In this document: in pieces, positions 41,524 through 57,149 of the stretch | Layout: each line of letters opens with the position of its first letter | Numbering within the stretch: position 1 is the first letter of the stretch | Source of the DNA: Prochlorococcus sp. AG-436-D21 | GTDB taxonomy: Bacteria > Cyanobacteriota > Cyanobacteriia > PCC-6307 > Cyanobiaceae | DNA: 64,000 nucleotides | Direction: 5' to 3' | Assembly: GCA_003212655.1 (NCBI GenBank) | Contig: QCPF01000002.1 | Span: forward strand, 1 to 64,000 | Notes under the pieces: model-generated | The model's input: only the letters and a program-made list of their open reading frames with translations | Database searches by the model: none | What the model was told of the DNA's origin: nothing | Position numbers and translations under genes: made by a program

Positions 41524-42224
41524 AGCAAATTATTACTCAACATGGGTGGGGACTAAATAAATATTTCTGGGATGATTATAAAGTTGATTTTTTAAATAAT
41601 AATTGGCATTGGCAAGATAATGAAAGGGGCTATTTTTCGACAAATAATTATCAAGCAAAATGGATTAAAAGCGAATCTAAGAAAGAAATCAGAATGGCTT
41701 TATGCCATTCATTTGGTTTTCATTTAATGCAAAAAGAAATTTTAAAAGAATCAACTCATATTGTTCTTATCAATTCTTTTAATAATTTTCTTCCTTTAAG
41801 TAATAAGAGAAACTTTATTTTGAGATCTCTAAAAAGAATGGAAACAAAAATCATAAGAGATGAAACTAAGGATATGTTGAAAGAATTTATACATAGATCA
41901 TTTATGCCAAATGATATGGATAATAGTTTTAAAAATATCTTTTATAAGAGTTTAGAGAATTTAAATAAAAGTCTTCTTTTAAGTGATTTGAAACAACTTT
42001 ACATCAATAGAGATTTTCCAGTATTTTTAAGAAAAAATTGCAAAATTATTTTTATCAAATCAGAAAATGATTTAATTCTTAACAACGAATCAAATAATAT
42101 CTTTTTAGATTCCTTAAATAAAGCACTTGATAGGAAGCCAATTTTAATTAAATTAGCTCAGCAAGGTCATTGCTTGAATCATTTAAATTTACACGAGATT
42201 TTACTTAATACACTTAATGATTGA
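41520..42224 (+). CDS. bioK: BioK-type pimeloyl-ACP methyl ester esterase
   Basis: 234 residues. Very divergent from E. coli BioH, but its place between bioF and bioC matches the alpha/beta hydrolase described as BioK in Prochlorococcus. The nucleophile serine is S64 in LCHSFG and the histidine is H217 in QQGHCLN. It removes the methyl group that BioC adds, releasing pimeloyl-ACP for BioF. Overlaps of 4 and 8 bases to its neighbours imply one transcript. Confidence in function comes mainly from context. Confidence 0.82.
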   Translation: MKQIITQHGWGLNKYFWDDYKVDFLNNNWHWQDNERGYFSTNNYQAKWIKSESKKEIRMALCHSFGFHLMQKEILKESTHIVLINSFNNFLPLSNKRNFILRSLKRMETKIIRDETKDMLKEFIHRSFMPNDMDNSFKNIFYKSLENLNKSLLLSDLKQLYINRDFPVFLRKNCKIIFIKSENDLILNNESNNIFLDSLNKALDRKPILIKLAQQGHCLNHLNLHEILLNTLND

Positions 42225-42987
42225 AATGGATAATAAAAATTGGAATGAGAAAATAAAAAATAATTTCAATGATGCTGCATATCGGTATCTAGAGTATTCA
42301 AATATTCAGAAATTTTTTGCAAAAAAGATTGTTCAATTTATCAAAGAATTAAATCCTCAAACAAATGGTGAATGGATAGATCTTGGATCAGGACCAGGAC
42401 TATTAGCAGATGAAATAGAAAAAAAATTTTCTTCCCAAAAAGTATCCAGAATTGATTTCAGCAAGAAGATGCTCCTTGAGAATAAATTATCTAGAAAAAA
42501 AATTTTATGGGATTTGAATAAAGATTTACCTCCTGAAATAAAAAACTGTTCTCTATTAACATCTAACTTTTGCATACATTGGTTAAACAACCCAAAAAAG
42601 ACAATAAAAAATTGGTTTAGCAAATTAACTCCTGGAGGTTTTTTAATCATTTCATATCCAACAAAAGATTGTTTTCCTGAATGGAAAGATACATGTAAAA
42701 AAATTGATATTGAATATAGTGGTCTTAATTTCCTTTGCTCTAGAGAATTATTAAAAGATTTCAAATCAACTGAAATATATTATTCAGAACAATTTAATTA
42801 TCTTGAGAATTTTGAAGATGTATATAAGCTTTTTAGAAGCATTAAAAATGTGGGGGCACAATCAACTAATTGTAAACGTAAAACAGTAAAAGAGTTAAAG
42901 CAAATTCAAAAGTTTTGGCCAAAGAATTATAATAATAAAGTTAATCTTTCATGGAAAATTGAGATTCAAATCATAAAGAAATTATGA
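42217..42987 (+). CDS. bioC: malonyl-ACP O-methyltransferase BioC
   Basis: 256 residues, class I SAM methyltransferase. The SAM-binding motif is EWIDLGSGPGLLADEIE at about residue 50, followed by a typical SNFCIHWLNNP post-I segment found in BioC proteins. It disguises malonyl-ACP as a methyl ester so the fatty acid machinery can elongate it. It overlaps bioK by 8 bases and bioD by 4. Confidence 0.9.
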   Translation: MIEMDNKNWNEKIKNNFNDAAYRYLEYSNIQKFFAKKIVQFIKELNPQTNGEWIDLGSGPGLLADEIEKKFSSQKVSRIDFSKKMLLENKLSRKKILWDLNKDLPPEIKNCSLLTSNFCIHWLNNPKKTIKNWFSKLTPGGFLIISYPTKDCFPEWKDTCKKIDIEYSGLNFLCSRELLKDFKSTEIYYSEQFNYLENFEDVYKLFRSIKNVGAQSTNCKRKTVKELKQIQKFWPKNYNNKVNLSWKIEIQIIKKL

Positions 42988-43652
42988 GCATTAACAATGA
43001 TATTTTCAAATTTATAATTTGTGGAACAGATACTGATATTGGGAAAACCTTAATTAGCTCTTTTTTCGTTAAAGGGTTAAATTCCTTTTATTGGAAGCCT
43101 ATTCAAAGTGGTATTGAATCGCAAACTGATAGTCAAACTATTGAAAAACTTACACAAGTAAATAAAGAGAAAATCATCAAAGAAGCTTATGTCTTTACAA
43201 AACCTCTATCTCCTCATTGGGCTGCTGAAATAGATCAAAAAACTATTAACTTTGACAAGTTGAGTTTGCCAAAAGTGCAAGGCTCATTAATTGTAGAAAC
43301 TGCAGGTGGATTAATGGTTCCAATAACACGCAATTTTTTGCAAATAGATCAAATAAAACAATGGAATCTTCCGGTAATACTTGTATGTAAGAGCTCACTT
43401 GGCACTCTTAACCATACCCTGCTAAGTATTGAGGCTTTAAAACGAAGAAATATTGAGATTTTAGGTTTAGTAGTCAATGGCGAAAAACACCAAGATAATC
43501 CAAAAACGCTAGTTGAGTTTAGTGGTATTCCTTTAATTGCTGAATTTCCTTACATCAAAAAAATGGACTCAAATAATTTAGATATACTATGGAAAGAACT
43601 AGACATCAAGAATAAGTTGATCTCACTTTTCGAATCAAAAAAAGTTAAATGA
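42984..43652 (+). CDS. bioD: dethiobiotin synthetase
   Basis: 222 residues. P-loop GTDTDIGKTLISS near the start with the WKPIQSGIE block, ETAGGLMVP and the C-terminal region typical of BioD. It closes the ureido ring using ATP and CO2. It is fourth in the biotin operon; its last codons overlap bioA. Confidence 0.93.
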   Translation: MSINNDIFKFIICGTDTDIGKTLISSFFVKGLNSFYWKPIQSGIESQTDSQTIEKLTQVNKEKIIKEAYVFTKPLSPHWAAEIDQKTINFDKLSLPKVQGSLIVETAGGLMVPITRNFLQIDQIKQWNLPVILVCKSSLGTLNHTLLSIEALKRRNIEILGLVVNGEKHQDNPKTLVEFSGIPLIAEFPYIKKMDSNNLDILWKELDIKNKLISLFESKKVK

Positions 43653-44950
43653 AATCTTTGGATTCAGAATCTCCAAATCAAGCTTGGCATCCAAATATTT
43701 GGCCACCTTTTACACAAATAAATACCAGCAAACCACAAATAGAAGTAACGCATGGTAAAGATGCTCTCCTATTTACTAAAGATCCTAAAAAAGAGCTAAT
43801 TGACGCAATTAGTAGTTGGTGGGTAACTCTTCATGGCCACAGTAACGAATATATTGCGGATGCTATTTTCAATCAAGCAAAAAATCTTGAGCAAGTTATA
43901 TTTGCTGATTTTTTACATCCACAGGCAAAAAAATTAGCAGAGAGGCTTAGTAGATTAACAAAACTAGAAAGATTATTCTTTTCTGATAACGGTTCTACTG
44001 CAGTGGAAGTAGCTTTAAAAATTGCCTTCCAATCATGGCAAAATAGAGGAGAGACAAGGTCTCAAATAGTAGCTTTTGATGGTGCATATCATGGAGATAC
44101 ATTTGGAGCAATGGCTTTAGGAGAAAGAAATATTTTCAATGAAAATTTCGATAATCTTATGTTCCCAGTTAGAAGAGTGCCATGGCCCTCAACTTGGATA
44201 AATGACGAAAAGGTAGAAAACAAAGAAAGTGAGGCAATCCAAAAATTAGAAGCTCTTCTTAAAACTCCCACAGTAGCAGTTATCCTTGAGCCACTAGTTC
44301 AAGGCGCAGGAGGCATGAATATGGTTAGACCTCAGTTCATTAAAAAAGTTTCAGAAACTATAAAAAATAATAATTCTTTATTAATTGCAGATGAAGTATT
44401 AACTGGTTTTGGAAGATGTGGAAGCCTTTTTGCATTTCAAAAATCCAATATCATTCCTGATTTAATAAGTATTTCAAAAGGCTTAACAGGCGGATTTTTA
44501 CCGATGGGAATTACTTTATGTAAAGAAAAAATTTTTCAATCGTTCATTGATGATTGCCCAAGAAAAACTTTTTGGCATGGACATAGTTTTACTGCTAATC
44601 CTTTAGGTTGTGCTGCGGCAAACGCTAGCCTTGATTTATTAAAGAAAGAACCACACAAATACCTTTCATTTGAAGAAAAACATTTATCTCATTTAATTAA
44701 ATTTAAAAATTTACCATACATAAAAAAGATAAGGGTATCCGGCACAATTGCTGCATTCGATTTAGATATTGGGAACAAAAAAGGTTATTTCAATAATATT
44801 GGGAAAGAAATAAAAAATCTAGCAATGGAGCAAGGTTTATTTATTAGACCCCTCGGGAATGTTATTTACCTCTTACCACCTCTCTGTATAACGGATGATC
44901 AATTAGAAAAAAGTTACTGGATAATAAGGCAAATATTAGACAATTTATAA
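43649..44950 (+). CDS. bioA: adenosylmethionine-8-amino-7-oxononanoate transaminase
   Basis: 433 residues, class III aminotransferase. The PLP lysine is in ISISKGLTGGFLPMG, and DEVLTGFGRCGSL carries the conserved aspartate. It transaminates KAPA to DAPA using SAM as amino donor. It is last in the operon; bioB, the final step, is not in the window. Its end lies 8 bases from the convergent DUF3143 gene. Confidence 0.96.
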   Translation: MKSLDSESPNQAWHPNIWPPFTQINTSKPQIEVTHGKDALLFTKDPKKELIDAISSWWVTLHGHSNEYIADAIFNQAKNLEQVIFADFLHPQAKKLAERLSRLTKLERLFFSDNGSTAVEVALKIAFQSWQNRGETRSQIVAFDGAYHGDTFGAMALGERNIFNENFDNLMFPVRRVPWPSTWINDEKVENKESEAIQKLEALLKTPTVAVILEPLVQGAGGMNMVRPQFIKKVSETIKNNNSLLIADEVLTGFGRCGSLFAFQKSNIIPDLISISKGLTGGFLPMGITLCKEKIFQSFIDDCPRKTFWHGHSFTANPLGCAAANASLDLLKKEPHKYLSFEEKHLSHLIKFKNLPYIKKIRVSGTIAAFDLDIGNKKGYFNNIGKEIKNLAMEQGLFIRPLGNVIYLLPPLCITDDQLEKSYWIIRQILDNL

Positions 44951-44958
44951 ATAAAAAT

Positions 44959-45216
44959 TTAAGGTCCCTGAAGTATTGCATTTTCCACATCTTCTCTATT
45001 AATGCAATAGGAAAATAGTCTTTTACTTTCTTGTCCTTCACTTTCCCAGATAACACTTAAATCTTCTTGTTCAAAAAGAATAGTCGCATTCCAATTAGAA
45101 AGTAACAGATACCATTTAGCTGGATTATTAACATCCTTCACTGCACCTAAATCAGTTAGCCACAATTCCAATGATTGAAGTGAATGTTGGTTGATAGGTT
45201 TTTTTGAGAGATTCAC
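44959..45216 (-). CDS. DUF3143 family protein
   Basis: 85 residues. It fits the cyanobacterial and plastid DUF3143 pattern: HSLQSLELWLTDLGA near the start, a central WNATILFEQEDLSVIW, and the end SYCINREDVENAILQGP. The family is small, soluble and of unknown function. It follows the DnaJ-domain gene by 17 bases on the same strand, and the two probably share a transcript. Confidence 0.85.
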   Translation of the reverse strand: MNLSKKPINQHSLQSLELWLTDLGAVKDVNNPAKWYLLLSNWNATILFEQEDLSVIWESEGQESKRLFSYCINREDVENAILQGP

Positions 45217-45233
45217 AGACTTTTTTTAAAGTA

Positions 45234-45674
45234 TTATTTTACTAACCAGGTTGGTATTGTATCTAATTCTTTGCCAGTAAAAGAAGCAATAAAAATTGAA
45301 CAAATCAAGCTAATTGAAATGATAATAAATAAAAGGAATAACGAAAACAATTCCCCATTTGAAAAAGGTCTTCGGTTCTCTACTAAATTTTGATTTTTTG
45401 AATCGATTTTTAAACTATTTAAAACTTTATTCTTATTCTTACTTCTAAATTTTTTCTTTAATTTGTCATCATATATTTTCCTCAAATTACTATTATTCAA
45501 ATTTTCATAAGCTTCCAAAACTTCTTGGAATTTACTTTTAGCTTCGTCTATTTCTAAAGAAGTTGTATCAGGATGCAACTCAATGGAAAGTTTGCAAAAT
45601 GCCTTTCTTAATTCATAATTTGAGGCATTTTCATCTACACCTAAAATTTTGTAATAAGAAATTTCCCCTTTCAA
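45234..45674 (-). CDS. J-domain (DnaJ) membrane-anchored protein
   Basis: 146 residues. A J-domain at about 5-72 (YYKILGVDENASNYELRKAF, with the HPD motif in LHPDTTS) is followed by a basic linker and one C-terminal hydrophobic segment at about residues 107-132. There is no zinc finger or DnaJ C-domain. Such proteins recruit Hsp70 to a membrane site. The Hsp70-like protein at 6.6 kb is a possible partner but is not linked. It pairs with DUF3143. Confidence 0.88.
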   Translation of the reverse strand: MKGEISYYKILGVDENASNYELRKAFCKLSIELHPDTTSLEIDEAKSKFQEVLEAYENLNNSNLRKIYDDKLKKKFRSKNKNKVLNSLKIDSKNQNLVENRRPFSNGELFSLFLLFIIISISLICSIFIASFTGKELDTIPTWLVK

Positions 45675-45763
45675 AATAATCGTTTATTAATATTGTAATT
45701 CTAATAAATTTTTAATAAATAGAATGTATTTAATGAATAGTAAAAATTTATATTTATAACGAA

Positions 45764-46477
45764 ATGAAAAAACAAAACATTCCAGAAGAAATTTTTTCTT
45801 TAATAACTGAAGAAGAGATAATTATGTTTCAAGAATTGCAAATTAAAATTAAAGAATTAAATAAAAAAACCAACTTAACAAGATTAATTAATAGGGATGA
45901 TTATTGGGTATCTCAAGTTTTTGACAGTATTTGGCCCTTTAAAACTTTCTCGAATTTTAATTTTGATAATAAAAAATTTTTAGATATTGGATCCGGCTGT
46001 GGCTTCCCTGGTTTAGCTTATGCCATAACTCATCCCACTTCAGAAATATACTTAGTAGATTCCTCCAAAAAGAAAACAGATGCACTAAAAGTCTTAATTA
46101 AAGAGATCAATTTCAAAAACAATATTCATATAATAAATGATCGTATTGAAAATTTAGCCCATCAATCGTTAATGAGAAATAGTTTCCATATAGCTACTAC
46201 AAGAGCGGTGAGTAACCCATCAACAGTTTCAGAATATATATTACCTATGCTAAAAAAAGAAGGATTAGGAGTTTTATATTGTGGGAAATGGACTGATGAA
46301 GAAAGTAAAAATCTAGATAAAACTTTAGAAATATTAGAAGGAAAATTTAAAGAGAAAAAGAATATTTTATTACCAAAAAGTAAAGGCACCCGAAATATTA
46401 TTCTTATTCAACCTAAAAATTTTTGTCCTGAAATTTACCCAAGAAAAGTTGGTAAACCTGAGAAAAATCCATTATAA
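45764..46477 (+). CDS. rsmG: 16S rRNA (guanine527-N7)-methyltransferase
   Basis: 237 residues. The SAM-binding motif is FLDIGSGCGFPGLAYAI, preceded by the NLTRLINRDDYW helix region found in RsmG (GidB), and ATTRAVSNP is the usual catalytic block. It methylates G527 in 16S rRNA. It diverges from the DnaJ-domain gene and ends 2 bases before the convergent aldo/keto reductase stop. Confidence 0.94.
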   Translation: MKKQNIPEEIFSLITEEEIIMFQELQIKIKELNKKTNLTRLINRDDYWVSQVFDSIWPFKTFSNFNFDNKKFLDIGSGCGFPGLAYAITHPTSEIYLVDSSKKKTDALKVLIKEINFKNNIHIINDRIENLAHQSLMRNSFHIATTRAVSNPSTVSEYILPMLKKEGLGVLYCGKWTDEESKNLDKTLEILEGKFKEKKNILLPKSKGTRNIILIQPKNFCPEIYPRKVGKPEKNPL

Positions 46478-46479
46478 AA

Positions 46480-47673
46480 TTATTTTTTTGATAATCTTTT
46501 AATAGAGTTATCTCCAAACTTTTCTTTTAAAGTTTTTAATTTTCTTATTACTTTTTTTGGATTTATATGGCCTTCTAAAACTTTCAATAATTGGCCTTCG
46601 GAAACATCGACATCTAATAAATTAGCATTACATCCTGGAAACCAATGACTTCCATTCCCAAGCAATTGATATCTAGCTCTTGCAAATCCTTCCATATCCA
46701 AAGAATCTATTAAATTTGAAAGCCAAAGCAGAATGGGAATATTAATATTTCCAGGGGTGTATTCCCAACTCGGTAAATTTTTATTCCAATTTTGATACCA
46801 TTCAAAACCTAAAGCATTTATTGATTCCTCCCTTAATCTATTTACTATTTTTGGAACATAATGTTCAGTTTCTGATAACAAAGAGACCGCTTCTAAATGA
46901 AGATCAAAATCTGACTCTTTTGCAATGCCCACGCTGAGAGTGTGGACATTTTGGTTCCTTAAGCAAAAAAGATCATTAAAAACTATAGGATGAAGCGGAC
47001 TACAAAGTTCCAACATTTTTGTTGAAGGAGTATGAAGATGTCCCCCTTTATCAGTAGGACTTATTATGAAAACCCCAAGATCATATTTATTTGCTAATTT
47101 AATAACCTTTGTATTTTCTTGATTAATGTAATACCAGTGCAAATTAACATAATCAAATAAGTTTGTTGATATGGCCTTTTCAATAAGCGAAGATTTGCCA
47201 TGGGTTGAAAATCCAATAAATCCAATTAAATTTTCTTTTTGAAAATTTCGCAAAATATCAATACAACCTCCATCTCGAACAGCCTGATCTAAATGTTCCG
47301 CCGTATTAATACCATGTATTGCTAACAAATCAATTTTTTTAACTTTCAATTTTTCAATACTTGTTATGACGTCTTTCTCAAAAATTGTCGGATCACTATT
47401 TGGGGGGATTTTTGTTTGAATAATATTTGGGATTTTATTAGTATTTTTAAATCCCATCCCTAATTGCACCTCTGAAGTTCCATAATACTTGGCAGTTTCT
47501 ACATGACTTAAGCCATATTTATTTGCCAAATTTAAAATATTCTCTAGTTTATTTTGCTCTTCATATGAAATCGCAGAGAAATCTAGTTGATCCCAACTTT
47601 TTTGAAATCTCATGCCTCCTAAAGACAAAATAGGAATTTTTAGATTGGTTCTACCAAATCTCCGATACTGCAT
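46480..47673 (-). CDS. aldo/keto reductase
   Basis: 397 residues. The N-terminal 270 form an aldo/keto reductase barrel: YRRFGRTNLKIPILSLGGM, the catalytic tyrosine and lysine in ETAKYYGTSEVQLG and IQTKIPP, and LLAIHGINT. The C-terminal 100 residues are extra and unlike the usual end; they hold a single cysteine (PGCN) and not the CxxC motifs needed for an iron-sulphur cluster. It is last in an operon behind the ferredoxin, which could feed it electrons. Confidence 0.85.
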   Translation of the reverse strand: MQYRRFGRTNLKIPILSLGGMRFQKSWDQLDFSAISYEEQNKLENILNLANKYGLSHVETAKYYGTSEVQLGMGFKNTNKIPNIIQTKIPPNSDPTIFEKDVITSIEKLKVKKIDLLAIHGINTAEHLDQAVRDGGCIDILRNFQKENLIGFIGFSTHGKSSLIEKAISTNLFDYVNLHWYYINQENTKVIKLANKYDLGVFIISPTDKGGHLHTPSTKMLELCSPLHPIVFNDLFCLRNQNVHTLSVGIAKESDFDLHLEAVSLLSETEHYVPKIVNRLREESINALGFEWYQNWNKNLPSWEYTPGNINIPILLWLSNLIDSLDMEGFARARYQLLGNGSHWFPGCNANLLDVDVSEGQLLKVLEGHINPKKVIRKLKTLKEKFGDNSIKRLSKK

Positions 47674-47683
47674 CTTCTAAAAA

Positions 47684-48043
47684 TTAATGCTTATTCATTC
47701 TGGGTGGTTTTCCAAATGATTGAAACATATCCCTATCGAGAGAATTTTCCAAATCATCCAATTCTTCAAAATTTACCCAGTGAATACAATCCACAGGGCA
47801 CGTATCTATCGCTTCTTGAATTACATCAGCACTATCTCCATCTTGCCTAATAGCTCGACTCCTACCATGAAATTCATCAACCATAAAAGTGTTCGAAGCT
47901 ACGTGTATACAATATTTGCAGCCAATACATTTAGCCTCATCAACCCAGACAGCTTTTTCTGCTAATTGTCCTCCCAATACAGGCTCCCAGCCCGTAATCT
48001 CAGTATTCTCTTCAAGATTATCAAATGGATCTATAAAATCCAT
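47684..48043 (-). CDS. ferredoxin with [4Fe-4S]/[3Fe-4S]-type motif
   Basis: 119 residues. The central part has C-x2-C-x2-C in AKCIGCKYCIHVASNTF and a later CPVDC, the single-cluster ferredoxin arrangement with a partial second site. The N-terminus (about 40 residues) and an acidic tail (FEELDDLENSLDRD) are extra. It is co-transcribed with DUF1257 and the aldo/keto reductase, with 10 bases on either side, suggesting an electron carrier for one of them. Confidence 0.88.
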   Translation of the reverse strand: MDFIDPFDNLEENTEITGWEPVLGGQLAEKAVWVDEAKCIGCKYCIHVASNTFMVDEFHGRSRAIRQDGDSADVIQEAIDTCPVDCIHWVNFEELDDLENSLDRDMFQSFGKPPRMNKH

Positions 48044-48052
48044 AATCTGATA

Positions 48053-48445
48053 TTAGTTATCCCACTTAGTCAAAACCAACTCAATAGAACCATCATTTTT
48101 ATTTTTTTGCTCTACAATTTGATACCCATCCTCATTAGTTTTTGAAATAATTGTATGGTAAGCATACATTTGAGTGACTTTAGAAATAAATCTTTCTACT
48201 GGTATCTCAAATTTCCAAAGATCAAGATCAGTAACTAATTCATAAGAATTAGAGTTGTTTTCCCATTTAAATCCAACTTTGGTGTCACCCGGTAAATTCA
48301 TGCTTATATCAACCGCTGTAAACTTGCCTCTATAGCCCTTTACAAACTTTTCTTCTTGATTAATGGGATAACCAAGATGGTTTAAAGCCTTAATCAATGG
48401 CTCTGCTTCTTTAAGCTGGGTTTTGATTGTACTAAAATGTGACAT
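48053..48445 (-). CDS. DUF1257 (Ycf35-type) protein
   Basis: 130 residues. The opening MSHFSTIKTQLKEAEPLIKAL and the central GDTKVGFKWENNSNSYELVTDLD mark the DUF1257/Ycf35 family, conserved in cyanobacteria and some plastids but of unknown function. Its start overlaps the DUF2997 end by 14 bases, so translation is coupled. The DUF2997-DUF1257-ferredoxin order seen here looks like a functional unit. Confidence 0.88.
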   Translation of the reverse strand: MSHFSTIKTQLKEAEPLIKALNHLGYPINQEEKFVKGYRGKFTAVDISMNLPGDTKVGFKWENNSNSYELVTDLDLWKFEIPVERFISKVTQMYAYHTIISKTNEDGYQIVEQKNKNDGSIELVLTKWDN

Positions 48446-48647
48446 TAGATTCGTTGTTTAATTGTTTTAAGTTTTCATTTTCATTAGAGATGAAAGCATC
48501 AGATGTTTTATTCTTAACTGTTACTTTACCGAGAGCATCTTCGAGATTTTTTGTAGCTTCATTGCATGAATTACCAGTAAATCCCTCAACAGACTCTTCA
48601 ACTCTTCCGTCTTGATGAATTTTGAATCTCAATGTTTTTTGAGGCAT
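48432..48647 (-). CDS. DUF2997 family protein
   Basis: 71 residues from the ATG. The beta-strand opening KTLRFKIHQDGRVEESVEGF and the CNEATKNLEDALG helix with its conserved cysteine mark DUF2997. A TTG three codons earlier is possible but would lie on the palindrome. The family is tiny, soluble and uncharacterised, nearly always beside DUF1257. It heads the operon, immediately behind the palindromic operator-like site. Confidence 0.85.
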   Translation of the reverse strand: MPQKTLRFKIHQDGRVEESVEGFTGNSCNEATKNLEDALGKVTVKNKTSDAFISNENENLKQLNNESNVTF

Positions 48648-48654
48648 TAAATTC

Positions 48655-48669
48655 AAGTACTGAGTACTT
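48655..48669 (-). promoter_or_regulatory. palindromic operator-like site at the DUF2997 operon promoter
   Basis: AAGTACT-G-AGTACTT is a perfect 7-base inverted repeat with a one-base centre. On the minus strand TATAAA (48674-48679) reads as a -10 element, which places the palindrome over the expected transcript start, where a repressor would block. It resembles the cyanobacterial LexA box (AGTAC and GTACT half sites) but the halves are one base closer together. The binding protein is therefore unknown. Confidence 0.55.
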
Positions 48670-48794
48670 TTACTTTATATAGAATAACGAAAATATTTTG
48701 TTTCAGTTGGTACAAGTTAATTAATTTTAATTTTTATATTGAATATCTAATAAATTAATTTATTATGTACCTTTCTGGTAAAAAATTAAGATTT

Positions 48795-49568
48795 TTAATT
48801 ATAAAAACCTTGCATCCCCATTGAATCCAATGCAGTTTTTGCTTCTTCCATAACAGATGGCTCTTTATCAAAAAGAGCTATTTTAGTACATTCATCAACG
48901 AAACTTTCTTGAAATGTATTATTTAATTTTTCGTACAACCTACACAATGACCAGATGCAGTTACTTCTTACACCAGATTCATTATCAATCTTTAAACTTA
49001 TTAAAAGTTGTTCTGCTGCTAATTGAGCATTTTCCAAAGAAACATTTCCAATTTCAGCTAAAGAACTAGATGACCATAACCTGACTGCAGCTACATCATT
49101 TTTTAAAGCACGAATTAATGGCTTTAAAACAATTTGATCATCATAGTTAGCTAAGCTCCACGCAGTCGCCCTTCTTACATAGGCATTATCATCAGCCTTC
49201 AAAAGACTGACAAGTTTCTTTACTGCGGGAGGGCATGGATTACGACCTAAAGCATATACCGCACTCATTCGCTCAACAGGACAAGGTTGATCAAGTAATG
49301 GTAACAAAAGCGGTAAAGATCTTTCATCTCTATATTCACAAAATATTCTTAAGCCTTGTATTCTTTCTTCTCTATTGCCTTCTAACATTTTTAAAGCTTC
49401 ATTGCACTCTTGAGTTACGTTTAAACCTTTTGAAAAAGCATCTTCATCAATTTGCTCTAATGGATCTATTTCGATCTCTAATGCTAATTCTCTTGCCAAA
49501 ACATCTGGATCAACTGCAATTTCAGCAAGGCTTTCTTTTTTAGGATCCTTATTTTGTGTCATTTTCAA
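48795..49568 (-). CDS. HEAT-repeat protein (PBS-lyase-like repeats)
   Basis: 257 residues. After an acidic N-terminus (about 1-60), at least four helical repeats of about 30 residues can be seen, with landmarks MSAVYALGRNP, VRRATAWSLANY and VRLWSSSSLAEIG. They resemble the HEAT-like repeats of phycobilin lyase-type proteins (CpcE family). With little or no phycobilisome in these cells, a scaffold or regulatory role is more likely than bilin attachment. It is monocistronic with a short leader. Confidence 0.85.
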   Translation of the reverse strand: MKMTQNKDPKKESLAEIAVDPDVLARELALEIEIDPLEQIDEDAFSKGLNVTQECNEALKMLEGNREERIQGLRIFCEYRDERSLPLLLPLLDQPCPVERMSAVYALGRNPCPPAVKKLVSLLKADDNAYVRRATAWSLANYDDQIVLKPLIRALKNDVAAVRLWSSSSLAEIGNVSLENAQLAAEQLLISLKIDNESGVRSNCIWSLCRLYEKLNNTFQESFVDECTKIALFDKEPSVMEEAKTALDSMGMQGFYN

Positions 49569-49580
49569 ATACTAAAAATA

Positions 49581-49706
49581 TTAATTCATGGGAGCAGGCG
49601 ACATCATATCCCCTGGCAACCAAATTCTTGCACTAACTGCAAAGAAGGCAATCCCAAAAAGTGCGACGATAGCGAAAGGTAAAATTTTTGTCTTAATAAA
49701 ACCCAA
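49581..49706 (-). CDS. single-pass membrane miniprotein, 41 aa, TTG start
   Basis: The frame reads a short basic start (GFIKTK), a hydrophobic segment of about 20 residues (ILPFAIVALFGIAFFAVSA) and then ARIWLPGDMMSPAPMN. No ATG precedes it before the upstream stop; TTG is the best start. The tail ARxWLPGDM is distinctive and looks conserved rather than random. It fits the small thylakoid subunit type but I cannot name it. It sits between the HEAT-repeat gene and rlmN. Confidence 0.6.
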   Translation of the reverse strand: MGFIKTKILPFAIVALFGIAFFAVSARIWLPGDMMSPAPMN

Positions 49707-49776
49707 AGATCTAAAATTGGTTATGTCAATAATAACCTTTTTAATATACTTTTTAATGTACTTTTAAAAAATTTCC

Positions 49777-50844
<1,068 letters not shown>

Positions 50845-50862
50845 TTATTTAAAAAACTATTT

Positions 50863-51018
<156 letters not shown>

Positions 51019-51071
51019 TTACAAATTTTTAAAAATCTATTCTAGTCACTAAATATAATAATAGATAATAT

Positions 51072-55199
<4,128 letters not shown>

Positions 55200-55206
55200 T
55201 TAAAGG

Positions 55207-57117
<1,911 letters not shown>

Positions 57118-57149
57118 CTAATTTAAATTAAATGGTTTTTATTGAGTAT

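Noticed and set aside
44981..44989. A further exact TTTTCCACA
   Set aside because: It is inside the DUF3143 coding region and is solitary, so it is likely chance.
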